From UBA1127 sp034422455 (lineage in GTDB: Bacteria; Chloroflexota; Dehalococcoidia; Lucifugimonadales; UBA1127), in the NCBI GenBank assembly GCA_034422455.1, contig DAOUJQ010000023.1:212274-276273 (forward strand): 64,000 nucleotides of DNA. The letters are read 5' to 3'. Within the stretch, counting starts at the first letter, position 1. Every line of letters begins with the position of its first letter. The translations under genes and the position numbers were made by a program. Below are positions 1 through 7,252 of this stretch, piece after piece. The notes beneath the pieces were generated by a model. The model made no database searches. It was not told the DNA's origin and saw only the letters and a list, made by a program, of their open reading frames with translations.

Positions 1-156
1 CGCTACATCTTCGTCGAGCAGACCTACATCGTCGCCATCGCCGAGGCCATCTACGTCGCCCCCTACCGCACCTACGTCAACGGCCTCGTCGTCCCCCCGG
101 AGGACGGCCACACCCACACGGACTTCGCCACCGTCTGGCTCGCCCCCCGCCCCTAA
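1..156 (+). CDS. C-terminal fragment, probable ABC transporter substrate-binding protein
   Basis: An open frame enters from the left edge and stops at TAA 154-156, giving the last 51 residues of a protein. The tail (..YRTYVNGLVVPP.., ..DFATVWLAPRP) resembles the end of family 5 (oligopeptide-type) solute-binding proteins. That fits the two DppB/DppC-like permeases downstream, although a HigBA pair and repeats lie between. The start, signal peptide and ligand are outside the window, so the family call is inference from a short tail plus context. Any other periplasmic protein ending this way cannot be excluded. Confidence 0.45.
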   Translation, partial: RYIFVEQTYIVAIAEAIYVAPYRTYVNGLVVPPEDGHTHTDFATVWLAPRP

Positions 157-164
157 CCCTCCAC

Positions 165-275
165 ACCCTCATACCCGCGAATGCCGGTATCCAGAGGCGC
201 AGCGCGGAAGGGGCCGATTGCCCTGAGCCTGTCGAAGGGTCCCGCGCAGGCGGGAACCCAGAGGGGCGGTGGGGC
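165..275. repeat. Mosaic intergenic repeat cluster 1
   Basis: Between the first gene and higA lie three modules that recur through the window: an ACCCGCGAATGCCGGTAT near-palindrome with a CCAGAGGC tail, the CCCTGAGCCTGTCGAAGGG core, and a GCGCAGGCGGGAACCCAGAGG module. Nothing else is visible up to 365. Confidence 0.8.
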
Positions 276-365
276 GCGGGGCATCCCCATCGCACACAAG
301 AGTGCGCAGACACATGGCAGGCGCTTTCCGGAAGCACATCCTCCTGGCTGCACCCTTTCGATGCC

Positions 366-662
366 CTATGCGATGGGCTGCGGTTGGTATCGCTTGACGT
401 GTATCCTGTCTTCTCTCTTGCGCGCTTGCGCCAAGTCATAGGAGGTCTGCCGGCGCAGCCAAAAATCCGCGCTGGACCATCCAGCCTTCTCAAGGCGAAT
501 GGCCATATCGGGCGAGATCGCAGCGTGGCCGTTCAAGACCCGTGAAAGCGTGTGTCGGGCAACACCCAAAACCTCCGCCGCCTCGGTGACGTTCAGGCCA
601 AGAGGTTCCAGGCAGTTTTCCCTGATGCTGCGGCCGGGGTGAGGTGGATTCTTCATGGTCAT
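366..662 (-). CDS. higA: HigA-type antitoxin, XRE-family HTH
   Basis: A 98-residue HigA/VapI-type antitoxin that would bind HigB and repress the shared promoter. Residues about 20-75 form an HTH_3 domain (LNVTEAAEVLGVARHTLSRVLNG), preceded by HPGRSIRENCLEPL, the usual HigA N-terminus. The ATG at 662 was chosen over the upstream in-frame start at 719 because AGAGGGAAGAG lies just 5' and homologues begin this way. It lies 16 bp downstream of higB on the same strand, so the order is toxin first, as in typical higBA loci. Family and role are well established; activity here is inferred. Confidence 0.88.
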   Translation of the reverse strand: MTMKNPPHPGRSIRENCLEPLGLNVTEAAEVLGVARHTLSRVLNGHAAISPDMAIRLEKAGWSSADFWLRRQTSYDLAQARKREDRIHVKRYQPQPIA

Positions 663-678
663 GGTCTCTTCCCTCTTG

Positions 679-957
679 CTAGTGATAGTCAACCAGGTCG
701 ACATCGTGTGCGTCGCCATCCTCGAATCGGAAGGTGATCCTCCAGTTGCCCGAAACCGAAATGCTCCACATCCCTCTCAGGTCACCCCCCAGGGGATGGA
801 GTCTGTACCCTGGCAAATCAACATCGCTCGGCTTGCTGGCAGCATCGAGGTCCGCCAGGGCGAGAGTGATCCGGTCCAATAGCTCTGCGCCCGCTCTGCT
901 GGAGTCGTCTCGCTCATAGAGCCTCCTGAGTCCTCGATGGCGAAACGACCGTATCAT
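679..957 (-). CDS. higB: HigB-type toxin (RelE superfamily, plasmid maintenance killer)
   Basis: A 92-residue RelE-fold mRNA interferase, expected to cleave mRNA on the ribosome. It has the full HigB layout: N-terminal MIRSFRHRGLRRLYE, central YRLHPLGGDLRGMWSISV and the C-terminal NWRITFRFEDGDAHDVDLVDYH. The start ATG at 957 has no Shine-Dalgarno sequence and lies about 7 bp after a -10 TATACT, so the transcript is probably leaderless. In-frame extension upstream of 957 translates repeat sequence and was rejected. higA follows. Confidence 0.9.
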   Translation of the reverse strand: MIRSFRHRGLRRLYERDDSSRAGAELLDRITLALADLDAASKPSDVDLPGYRLHPLGGDLRGMWSISVSGNWRITFRFEDGDAHDVDLVDYH

Positions 958-963
958 AGGAGA

Positions 964-992
964 AGTATACCGTGTACCGGTACAGCTCACAA
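964..992 (-). promoter_or_regulatory. higBA promoter with palindromic operator in the spacer
   Basis: On the minus strand TTGTGA (992-987), a 17-bp spacer and TATACT (969-964) form a strong sigma70-like promoter. The spacer holds the perfect 12-bp palindrome TGTACCGGTACA (973-984), a natural site for a HigA dimer. The predicted transcription start falls at or within one or two bases of the higB ATG. Confidence 0.72.
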
Positions 993-1004
993 TCCGTAAC
1001 CGCG

Positions 1005-1140
1005 CAGCCCCGTTCGCCCTGAGCCCCACTCTCGTCGCTCCCGCGGAGGCGGGAACCCAGGGGCGGTGTGGCGCGGGGCCGTTCGCCCTGAGCCTGTCGA
1101 AGGGTCCTGCGCAGGCAGGAACCCAGAGGGGCAGGGCTGG
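1005..1140. repeat. Mosaic intergenic repeat cluster 2
   Basis: Holds two TTCGCCCTGAGCC-type cores (the first truncated) each followed by a GCGGAGGCGGGAACCCAG or GCGCAGGCAGGAACCCAG module. The cluster lies between the divergent higBA promoter and the ABC permease. Confidence 0.8.
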
Positions 1141-1213
1141 CGGGGCGTACCCCTCCCCTCCCCCCATGCCGTATCCTGTCCCCAACACTCGCCCTGACGG
1201 AGCGCCCGCCGCC

Positions 1214-2197
1214 ATGAGCTACGCCTACCTCGCCCGACGCCTCGCCCTCGTCCTCCCCACGGCGCTCCTCGCGTCCATGATCGTCTTCGCCGTCATGCGC
1301 CTCCTCCCCGGCGACGTCGCCGCCACCATCCTCTCCGGCGGCGGTGAGACCACCCACTCCCCCGAGGTCCGCGAGGCCCTCCGCGCCGAGCTCGGCCTCG
1401 ACGACCCCTGGCCCGTCCAGTACGGTCGATGGCTCTGGTCCATGCTCGACGGCTCCTTCGGTGGCGACGCCCTCGTCGACGGCCAGTCCATCCGAGGGCA
1501 GCTCGCTCGCCAGCTCCCCGTCACCGGCCTCCTCGCGACGTACGCCCTCGCCCTCACCCTCCTCGTCTGGCTCCCCCTTGGCGTCGTCGCCGGCTGGCGC
1601 CGCGGCCGCTGGCCCGACCACCTCGCCCGGCTCGCCATGCTGCCCGGCATCGCCGCGCCCAGCTTCCTGCTCGCCCTCCTGGCCCTCCTCGGCCTGCTGC
1701 TCCTGCTCGGCTGGTCGCCGCCCATCGTCTACGCCGGTCCGTTCGAGGACCCGTGGGAGCACGCCCTCATGGTCGCCATCCCCGCGCTGCTGCTGAGCTG
1801 GGAGTACGGCGCCCACGTCCTCCGCGTCACCCGCGCCAGCGTCGCCGAGACCCTGGAGCAGCCCTACGTCCGCACCGCCGTCGCCAAGGGCCTGCCCGAG
1901 CGGCACGTCGTCCTCGGCCACGCCCTGCCCAACGCCGTGCTCCCCGTGCTCACCACCCTCGGCGTCCAGTTCAGCGTCCTCCTCGGCGGCGCCCTCATCC
2001 TGGAGTCCATCTTCGGCCTGCCCGGCGTCGGCCGCGGCCTCGTCGACGCCGCCCTCGTGCGCGACTTCCCCGTCGTGCAGAGCATCGCGACGCTCCTCGT
2101 CGTCGCCGTCCTCCTCGTCAACCTCGCCATCGATGTCGCCTACGCCTGGCTCGACCCCCGCGTCTCCTTCGCCGAGCGATCGGCGGTGGCCGCATGA
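1214..2197 (+). CDS. ABC transporter permease, DppB/OppB-like
   Basis: An inner-membrane permease of 327 residues, the usual length for the DppB/GsiC family that imports peptides, nickel or sugars. The N-terminal RRLALVLPTALLASMIVFAVMRLLPGD segment is the signature first helix plus LLPGD loop. About six hydrophobic helices follow, and the EAA-type coupling loop is visible at VRTAVAKGLPERHVVLGHALPN. The ATG at 1214 was preferred to an upstream ATG at 1166, which adds a non-conserved proline-rich stretch. Its stop overlaps the next permease start (ATGA), indicating coupling. No ATPase genes follow in the window, so the transporter is incomplete here and the substrate is unknown. Confidence 0.9.
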   Translation: MSYAYLARRLALVLPTALLASMIVFAVMRLLPGDVAATILSGGGETTHSPEVREALRAELGLDDPWPVQYGRWLWSMLDGSFGGDALVDGQSIRGQLARQLPVTGLLATYALALTLLVWLPLGVVAGWRRGRWPDHLARLAMLPGIAAPSFLLALLALLGLLLLLGWSPPIVYAGPFEDPWEHALMVAIPALLLSWEYGAHVLRVTRASVAETLEQPYVRTAVAKGLPERHVVLGHALPNAVLPVLTTLGVQFSVLLGGALILESIFGLPGVGRGLVDAALVRDFPVVQSIATLLVVAVLLVNLAIDVAYAWLDPRVSFAERSAVAA

Positions 2198-3156
2198 ACC
2201 CTCACTCGTCTTACGGGCGAAAGCCAGTGTCCAGGGCCGGGGCCGATCGCCCTGAGCCTGTCGAAGGGTCCCGCGAAGGTGGGAATCCAGAGGGGTGGCG
2301 CGCTGGGGTCCCTTCCCCCACGCGTGGGGGAAGGTTAGGATGGGGGTTCCCCCTCCCGTTCGCTCTGAGCTTGTCGAAGAGCGCCCCCGCCGCCGTCATC
2401 GCCCTCGCCCTAGCCGCCGCCCTCCTCGCCGGCGTCCTCGCGCCCGCCGACCCCCTCGCGCAGGACACCGCCCGCCGCCTCGAGGCCCCGTCCGCCGACT
2501 ACCTCCTCGGCTCCGACAACTTCGGTCGCGATGTCCTTTCCCGCGTGCTCCACGGCACCCGCACGGCCCTCGCCGTCGCCGTCGGCGGCGTCGCGACGGG
2601 CGCCGTCGTGGGCGCCGCCGTCGGCCTCGCGACCGCCTACCGCGGCGGCTGGCTCGACCTCACCGTCCAGCGCGTCGTCGACGCCCTTCTCGGCTTCCCC
2701 CTGCTCGCCCTCGCCGTCGTGGTCGTCGCGTCCCTTGGCGTCTCGACGCTATCGGTCGCCGCCGCCATCGCCCTTGCCCTCGCGCCCCAGGCCGCCCGGC
2801 TCGCCCGCTCCTCCGCCCTCAGCGTCCGCGCCTCCGGCCACGTCGCCGCCGCCGTCACCATCGGCGCCGGCCCCCTCCGAGTGCTCCTCCGCCATGTCCT
2901 GCCCCACAGCCTCACGCCGGTCCTCGTCTACGCCACCGGCTTCGTCGCGACGGCCCTCGCCGCCGAGGCCGCCCTCAGCTACCTCGGCCTCGGCGCACCC
3001 CCGCCGACGCCCTCCTGGGGCGGCATGCTCAACGAGGGCAGAGAGTTCCTCGAAACCGCCCCCTGGCTCACCCTCGCCCCCGCCGCCGCCCTAGCCGCCA
3101 CCGCCGCCGCCTTCGCCCTCCTCGGCGACGCGCTGGGCGCCGACCGTTCGCCCTGA
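2194..3156 (+). CDS. ABC transporter permease, DppC/OppC-like, with repeat-derived N-terminus
   Basis: Second permease of the pair, 320 residues, starting at the ATG that overlaps the preceding stop. From about residue 66 it is a normal DppC protein: hydrophobic helix, LAPADPLAQD, YLLGSDNFGRDVLSRVLHGTR, EAA loop VTIGAGPLRVLLRHVLPH and LSYLGLGAPPPTPSWG near the C-terminus. Residues about 7-65 instead translate the mosaic repeat (RPEPVEG, FALSLSK). The repeat array has replaced or extended the cytoplasmic N-terminus without breaking the frame. An alternative is re-initiation at an internal start after the repeat, but no good ribosome site is visible there. Confidence 0.85.
   Translation: MNPHSSYGRKPVSRAGADRPEPVEGSREGGNPEGWRAGVPSPTRGGRLGWGFPLPFALSLSKSAPAAVIALALAAALLAGVLAPADPLAQDTARRLEAPSADYLLGSDNFGRDVLSRVLHGTRTALAVAVGGVATGAVVGAAVGLATAYRGGWLDLTVQRVVDALLGFPLLALAVVVVASLGVSTLSVAAAIALALAPQAARLARSSALSVRASGHVAAAVTIGAGPLRVLLRHVLPHSLTPVLVYATGFVATALAAEAALSYLGLGAPPPTPSWGGMLNEGREFLETAPWLTLAPAAALAATAAAFALLGDALGADRSP
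2214..2390. repeat. Mosaic repeat inserted in frame in the DppC-like gene
   Basis: Contains, in order, a CCCTGAGCCTGTCGAAGGG core, a GCGAAGGTGGGAATCCAGAGG module, a CCTTCCCCCACGCGTGGGGGAAGG palindrome with GGATGGGGG tail, and a second core (CTCTGAGCTTGTCGAAGAG). All lie inside an uninterrupted coding frame. Confidence 0.85.
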
Positions 3157-3325
3157 CTCCGTCCTAAGCCTGTCGAAGGGCCATGCCTGCATCCGTCGTT
3201 CCTGCGGAGGCAGGAACCCAGAGGGGAGGGGCCGGGTGGGGGAAGCCCTCATCGGAACAGCTAGAGAACCAGACCCCAACACCCCCATACCGGCGAATGC
3301 CGGTATCCAGAGGCGGGGAAAGGCT
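3143..3325. repeat. Mosaic intergenic repeat cluster 3
   Basis: Begins at the very end of the DppC-like gene, whose last codons read through a TTCGCCCTGA repeat edge. It continues with a second core, a TGCGGAGGCAGGAACCCAGAGG module and an ATACCGGCGAATGCCGGTAT palindrome with CCAGAGGC tail. From 3326 to 3443 nothing else is recognised. Confidence 0.8.
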
Positions 3326-3443
3326 GTACTAGCGATTCGCGTTAGGCGTTGGAACAAATCTTAGGGGAGTTCCTTTATGGGAAATGTGAGCAATTGCATA
3401 CGCATGGGCATCCCCTGAGATGGTGGAGTCGCTGCTCGGTGTC

Positions 3444-3471
3444 TTGACAATTGCCCGCCATTGATAAGAAT
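3444..3471 (+). promoter_or_regulatory. Probable promoter of the DUF5131-tcmP pair
   Basis: TTGACA at 3444-3449 is followed, after 16 bp, by AAGAAT (3466-3471) in an AT-rich stretch. A GGAG ribosome site at 3493-3496 precedes the ATG at 3506. The -10 is only four of six to consensus. Confidence 0.5.
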
Positions 3472-3505
3472 ATATGTTCTGTTACTGGAAATGGAGTGTG
3501 CCTAG

Positions 3506-4270
3506 ATGCCGTCGAACATCGAATGGACAGACGAGACGTGGAATCCCGTGACAGGGTGCACGCGGGTGTCTCCGGGCTGTGACCACTGCTACATGTATGC
3601 GCTTTACCCCCGGCTCACCGCAATGGGTGTGCCCGGCTATGAGGGCGAACCCAGCGTCGTACGGTTGCTTCCCGACCGCTTGGATGCGCCGCTGCACTGG
3701 GGTCAGCCGCGCCATGTCTTTGTGAACAGCATGTCGGACCTCTTTCATCATCAGGTGCCCTTTGAGTTCGTGACCAGTGTCTTTGAGGTCATGCAGGAAG
3801 CAGCCGAGCGCCGAGGACACATTTTCCAAGTGCTGACTAAGCGGCCTGGCCGCGCAGTTGCATGGTGGGAGAGCAACAAAGAGGCTTTCGACGAGGTCTG
3901 GCCCTCAAACGTTTGGATGGGCACCTCTGTCGAGAACCAAAAGTACGCCCCGCGCATCACCGTCTTGTCTAGACTCCCCGCCCCCATCAAGTTTGTCTCC
4001 GCAGAGCCTCTACTGGGTCACGTGGACCTGAGTTCGTGGCTGACGCGAGGTGATGTGCAATGGCTGATCGTCGGCGGCGAGAGCGGTCACGCCGCACGGC
4101 CGATGGATATTGAGTGGGTCCGCTCCCTGCGTGATCAATCCCTACAGGCAGGCGTCGCGTTCTTCCTTAAGCAGCTGGGTGGTTTTAGGAATAAGCGGGG
4201 CGGAGCTGCGGCGGTCGTCGACGGCGAAACGTGGCGCGAGATGCCGGATAGAGTTGCCGTCCATGACTAA
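3506..4270 (+). CDS. Phage Gp37/Gp68-family protein (DUF5131), three-cysteine motif
   Basis: A 254-residue DUF5131 (Gp37/Gp68) protein. The N-terminus has the family hallmark IEWTDETWNPVTGC followed by a C-x6-C-x2-C cluster (C18, C25, C28), which probably holds a 4Fe-4S centre as in radical SAM-like enzymes. The body carries FVNSMSDLFH, VLTKRP, WMGTSVEN, SAEPLLG and VGGESG motifs typical of the family. The biochemical reaction is not established. It overlaps the TcmP gene by 8 bp, the standard pairing for this family. GC content is lower than in neighbours, and repeat clusters lie on both sides, consistent with a transferred module of phage or defence origin (inference). Confidence 0.88.
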   Translation: MPSNIEWTDETWNPVTGCTRVSPGCDHCYMYALYPRLTAMGVPGYEGEPSVVRLLPDRLDAPLHWGQPRHVFVNSMSDLFHHQVPFEFVTSVFEVMQEAAERRGHIFQVLTKRPGRAVAWWESNKEAFDEVWPSNVWMGTSVENQKYAPRITVLSRLPAPIKFVSAEPLLGHVDLSSWLTRGDVQWLIVGGESGHAARPMDIEWVRSLRDQSLQAGVAFFLKQLGGFRNKRGGAAAVVDGETWREMPDRVAVHD

Positions 4271-5102
4271 CGTGCCGTCGTTTGGTGGAATTTGGACCCA
4301 AGAGAAGCTTGAGATCCTTAGGCGCTATTTGGATGCATATACCACAGCACTGAAGAACCAACGATTCCACCTGACCTATGTCGACGGGTTTGCTGGTGCC
4401 GGTGCATACGTGGAGGCGTCGCAAGAATACGAGGAGTTTCAAGAACTGCATGCGGGCTCCGCTCGGATAGCGCTCGGCGTAGAGGATCGTCAATTCGACC
4501 GCCTGCTCTTCATTGAGAAGGATAAGAAACGCGTTGAGGACCTACGCCTGTTGGCGGGAGAGCACCCAGCGCGGCTAGTTGACGTTGTCCAAGGTGACGC
4601 CAATGAGGAGGTTCAGAGGTTCTGTCGAGATATAGGTGAATTCGACCGAGCTGTCGTCTTTCTGGACCCCTTTGCCACGGAGGTTTCTTGGTCCACGGTC
4701 GAGGCCATTGCTAATACGGGGAAAATAGACTGCTGGATATTGTTCCCACTCATGGCCGTAACCCGAATGATGCGCAGAAATGAGGAACCTACGGAAGAGT
4801 TGGCGAGCCAACTGGATCGCATTTTTGGAGGTCGTGAATTCTGGCAGAGGAACTATCAAGACTCGCCACAGCTCTCTCTATTGGGTGATGAGCCAAGGCG
4901 TAGCCGCCCATCCGGGTCAAAGCAGATTGCTGAAGCCTATCGGCAGCGGCTGGAGTCCGCGTTTCACGCGGTAGCACCGACACGCCGTGCATTCACGAAC
5001 TCTCGTAACGTGGAAATATTTGAACTGTTCTTTGCGGTGGGAAACCCCAGAGGAGCTAGAATAGCGATTGATATCGCAGACCACATTCTCAAAAACTGGT
5101 AA
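4263..5102 (+). CDS. tcmP: Three-Cys-motif partner protein TcmP
   Basis: A 279-residue TcmP-family protein, the known companion of DUF5131 proteins. YVDGFAGAGAY (residues 39-49) looks like SAM-methyltransferase motif I, and VVFLDPFATEVSW (131-143) resembles the catalytic DPF/DPPY motif IV of amino-methyltransferases. So a methyltransferase-like fold is likely while the substrate is unknown. The ATG at 4263 overlaps the end of the upstream gene, implying translational coupling. Codon use and GC are AT-richer than the chromosome average. A role in phage or plasmid biology is suggested only by the family distribution of its partner. Confidence 0.85.
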   Translation: MTNVPSFGGIWTQEKLEILRRYLDAYTTALKNQRFHLTYVDGFAGAGAYVEASQEYEEFQELHAGSARIALGVEDRQFDRLLFIEKDKKRVEDLRLLAGEHPARLVDVVQGDANEEVQRFCRDIGEFDRAVVFLDPFATEVSWSTVEAIANTGKIDCWILFPLMAVTRMMRRNEEPTEELASQLDRIFGGREFWQRNYQDSPQLSLLGDEPRRSRPSGSKQIAEAYRQRLESAFHAVAPTRRAFTNSRNVEIFELFFAVGNPRGARIAIDIADHILKNW

Positions 5103-5216
5103 CCCCCTGCCACCCGCCCCTAGCCCTCGCGCCCCCACCCCCGCTACCCTCCCCCCATGCAAGCCGCACTCGCATCGCGCATCGACTGTCGCCGAGCCTC
5201 GGCCCGTGATTGGAGG

Positions 5217-5293
5217 GGATTGTTTACAGAAAATCTTCGCTTTGTAGCTGGAATGTGCCACAACAGCTACAAAGCGAATACCAAAACAATTCC
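5217..5293 (+). repeat. Palindromic element, copy 1
   Basis: Inner hairpin TTCGCTTTGTAGCTG (5236-5250) pairs perfectly over 15 bp with CAGCTACAAAGCGAA (5264-5278). The 13-nt loop is GAATGTGCCACAA. Outer arms GGGATTGTTT and AAACAATTCC give a second, weaker dyad. Confidence 0.85.
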
Positions 5294-5394
5294 ACCCAGC
5301 TACGGATCGCGGGAATTGTCATGGGGATGCAATGAAGGAAGGGCCCGGTGTCTTCCGTAGGGACGGCCCTTGTGGTCGCCCCTGCCCTCGGCGT

Positions 5395-5424
5395 TTGACC
5401 CCCCGCGTCCGGCGGGCGTACACT
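5395..5424 (+). promoter_or_regulatory. Probable promoter of the M16 peptidase gene
   Basis: TTGACC (5395-5400), an 18-bp spacer and TACACT (5419-5424) lie about 70 bp before the start codon. Confidence 0.55.
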
Positions 5425-5492
5425 GCCACAAAGGCATCGCCCCGCCGTGCCCTCCCTGCGGGGGCGCTCATCCTGCACACCCGGAAGGCTGC

Positions 5493-6767
5493 ATGTACCA
5501 GCAATCGACCCTTGGCAACGGCCTGCGCATCATCACCAGCGCCATGCCCCACACCCGCTCCGTCACCCTCGGCTTCCTCGTCGGCGGCGGCTCCCGCTAC
5601 GAGTCCGACGCTGAGGCCGGCGCTTTCCACTTCGTCGAGCACCTCTGCTTCAAGGGCACCCCCTCCCGCCCCACGCCCCGCATGGTCAGTGAGACCATTG
5701 ACGGCGTCGGCGGGATCATGAACGCCACCACCGCCCGGGAGGTCACCACCTACTGGTGCAAGGTCGCCCGCCCCCACTTCGCCATCGCCGCCGACCTCCT
5801 CGTCGACATGGTCCGCAACCCCCTCTTCGACCCCGTCGAGCTCGAGAAGGAGCGCGGCGTCATCCTCGAGGAGCTCGCCATGTCCCGCGACCATCCCGAC
5901 TCCCGCGCCGGCCTCCTCATCGACTCCACCATGTGGCCCGACCAGCCCCTCGGCCGCGACGTCGGCGGCACCGAGGAGTCCGTCTCCGCCCTCTCCCGCG
6001 ACGCCATGCTCCGCCTCGTCAACCACCAGTACGTCCCCTCCAACGCCGTCATCACCGTCGCCGGCAACGTCGAGCACGACCAGGTCGTCGACTTCTTCGA
6101 CCGCGCCATGGGCGACTGGCCCGTCGGCGACCCCCTCGACTGGTACCCCGCCGTCATCGAGCAGTCCGAGCCCCGCGTCCGCATCGAGCAGCGCAGGTCC
6201 GAGCAGGCCCACATCTGCTTCGGCTTCCACGGCCTGCCCGCCGAGCACCCCCAGCGCTACGCCTCCGACATGCTCAGCGCCGTCCTCGGCGAGGGCATGA
6301 GCAGCCGCCTCTTCCTGGAGCTCCGAGAGGAGCGCGGCCTCGTCTACGAGGCCCACAGCGGCAAGTCCCACTACCGCGACGCCGGCGCCCTGGAGGTCTA
6401 CGCCGCCACCGACCCCAGGAACGCCGACGTGGCCGTGCAGACCATCCTGGAGGAGCTGCAGAAGATGAAGGACGGCGTGCCGGAGGCGGAGCTCCGCAAG
6501 ACCAAGGAGTACGCCAAGGGCCGCCTCCTCATGCGCATGGAGGACACCCGCGCCGTCGCCCTCTGGCTCGGCAACCAGCGCCTCATGCGCGAGCGCGTCC
6601 TCACCCCCGACGACGTCGTGGAGCGCATCGACGCCATCACCTCCGACGACATCAGCCAGGTCGCCCGCGATCTCATCGTCCCGGAGCAGCTCAACCTCGC
6701 CGTCGTCGGCCCCTTCCGCAGCCCCGCCCGCTTCGAGCGCCTCCTCGCCTCCTCCCCCCTCAACTAA
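5493..6767 (+). CDS. M16B-family zinc metallopeptidase (insulinase/processing-peptidase-like)
   Basis: A 424-residue single-subunit M16B peptidase. The inverted zinc motif HFVEH (residues 46-50) is intact, with GGIMNATTAREVTTY (73-87) and the third ligand glutamate in VILEELAM (about 126). So this is the catalytic rather than the degenerate partner. The C-terminal half holds the usual REERGLVYEAHSG region. Start ATG 5493 follows a GGAAGG ribosome site; the longer frame upstream is GC-rich leader. Homologues such as PqqL/YmxG degrade peptides, but no leader-peptide or PQQ genes are near, so the substrate is unknown. Confidence 0.93.
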   Translation: MYQQSTLGNGLRIITSAMPHTRSVTLGFLVGGGSRYESDAEAGAFHFVEHLCFKGTPSRPTPRMVSETIDGVGGIMNATTAREVTTYWCKVARPHFAIAADLLVDMVRNPLFDPVELEKERGVILEELAMSRDHPDSRAGLLIDSTMWPDQPLGRDVGGTEESVSALSRDAMLRLVNHQYVPSNAVITVAGNVEHDQVVDFFDRAMGDWPVGDPLDWYPAVIEQSEPRVRIEQRRSEQAHICFGFHGLPAEHPQRYASDMLSAVLGEGMSSRLFLELREERGLVYEAHSGKSHYRDAGALEVYAATDPRNADVAVQTILEELQKMKDGVPEAELRKTKEYAKGRLLMRMEDTRAVALWLGNQRLMRERVLTPDDVVERIDAITSDDISQVARDLIVPEQLNLAVVGPFRSPARFERLLASSPLN

Positions 6768-6898
6768 CCCCCCACCCTGCCACCACCCCCTCGCGCGGAC
6801 GCCGTCCCCCCCGCTACCCTCGACCCATGCACCGTCACCACAACACCCCAACCCCGACACATACGGCCCCTGGATCTGTCCTGAGCCTGTCGAAGGAC

Positions 6899-6982
6899 GG
6901 GATTCGCTTCCCCTCGGGTAATATCCGTGTTGTATCTGCAACGTGCCAACTCAGCTTCAACACGAAAAGCAAGACGAATCCT
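6899..6982 (+). repeat. Palindromic element, copy 2
   Basis: Stem CGTGTTGTATCTG (6926-6938) with CAGCTTCAACACG (6952-6964), loop CAACGTGCCAACT. The outer part GGGATTCG pairs with CGAATCC. Confidence 0.8.
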
Positions 6983-7092
6983 CGCTACCCTCGCTCCATG
7001 CACCGCCGCCACAACAGCACAACCGCGCCGCGACCCGTTCCCCCTCCCCCCTCGTGGGGGAGGGCTGGGGTGGGGGAAGCGGACGCCGGCCG

Positions 7093-7176
7093 GGATTCGT
7101 TTCCCCCTCGGGTAATATCCGTGTTGTATCTGCAACGTGCCAACTCAGCTTCAACACGAAAAGCAAGACGAATCCC
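7093..7176 (+). repeat. Palindromic element, copy 3
   Basis: Nearly identical to copy 2: stem 7120-7132 with 7146-7158, the same 13-nt loop, outer GGGATTCG/CGAATCCC arms. Confidence 0.8.
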
Positions 7177-7252
7177 CGCTACCCTCGCCCCATGCACCGC
7201 CGCGACAACACCACAACCCCGCCGTGCATGGCCCCTGAGCCTATCGAAGGGC

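Larger units (their letters stand above)
5103..5492. other. Intergenic region with palindrome copy, repeat module and peptidase promoter
   Basis: Contains the palindromic element at about 5217-5293, a CGTAGGGACGGCCCTTGTGGTCGCCC module (5356-5381) that recurs at 54684-54709, and a promoter for the downstream peptidase. No credible gene was seen. Confidence 0.6.

Noticed and set aside
153..353. Short open frames over the mosaic repeats (RPEPVEG, FDRLRA, ALSLSKG translations)
   Set aside because: The same peptide strings appear wherever the repeat occurs, in any frame; they are not conserved proteins outside genes that read through.
914..1921. A 335-codon minus-strand frame over the first ABC permease
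   Set aside because: Low-complexity shadow of the permease codons; the plus-strand product has canonical DppB motifs.
1429..2193. Upstream extension of the DppC-like frame
   Set aside because: It translates the DppB gene in another frame as an Arg/Pro-rich string; the ATGA overlap at 2194 is the natural start.
3157..3505. tRNA or integrase attachment site beside the DUF5131 patch
   Set aside because: No cloverleaf or direct repeat was found; only mosaic repeats and a promoter are visible.
5319..6941. A 540-codon minus-strand open frame across the M16 peptidase gene
   Set aside because: It is a composition artefact of GC-rich coding DNA: Gly/Val/Asp/Glu-rich low complexity, no family features, and antisense to a clear peptidase with an intact zinc motif.
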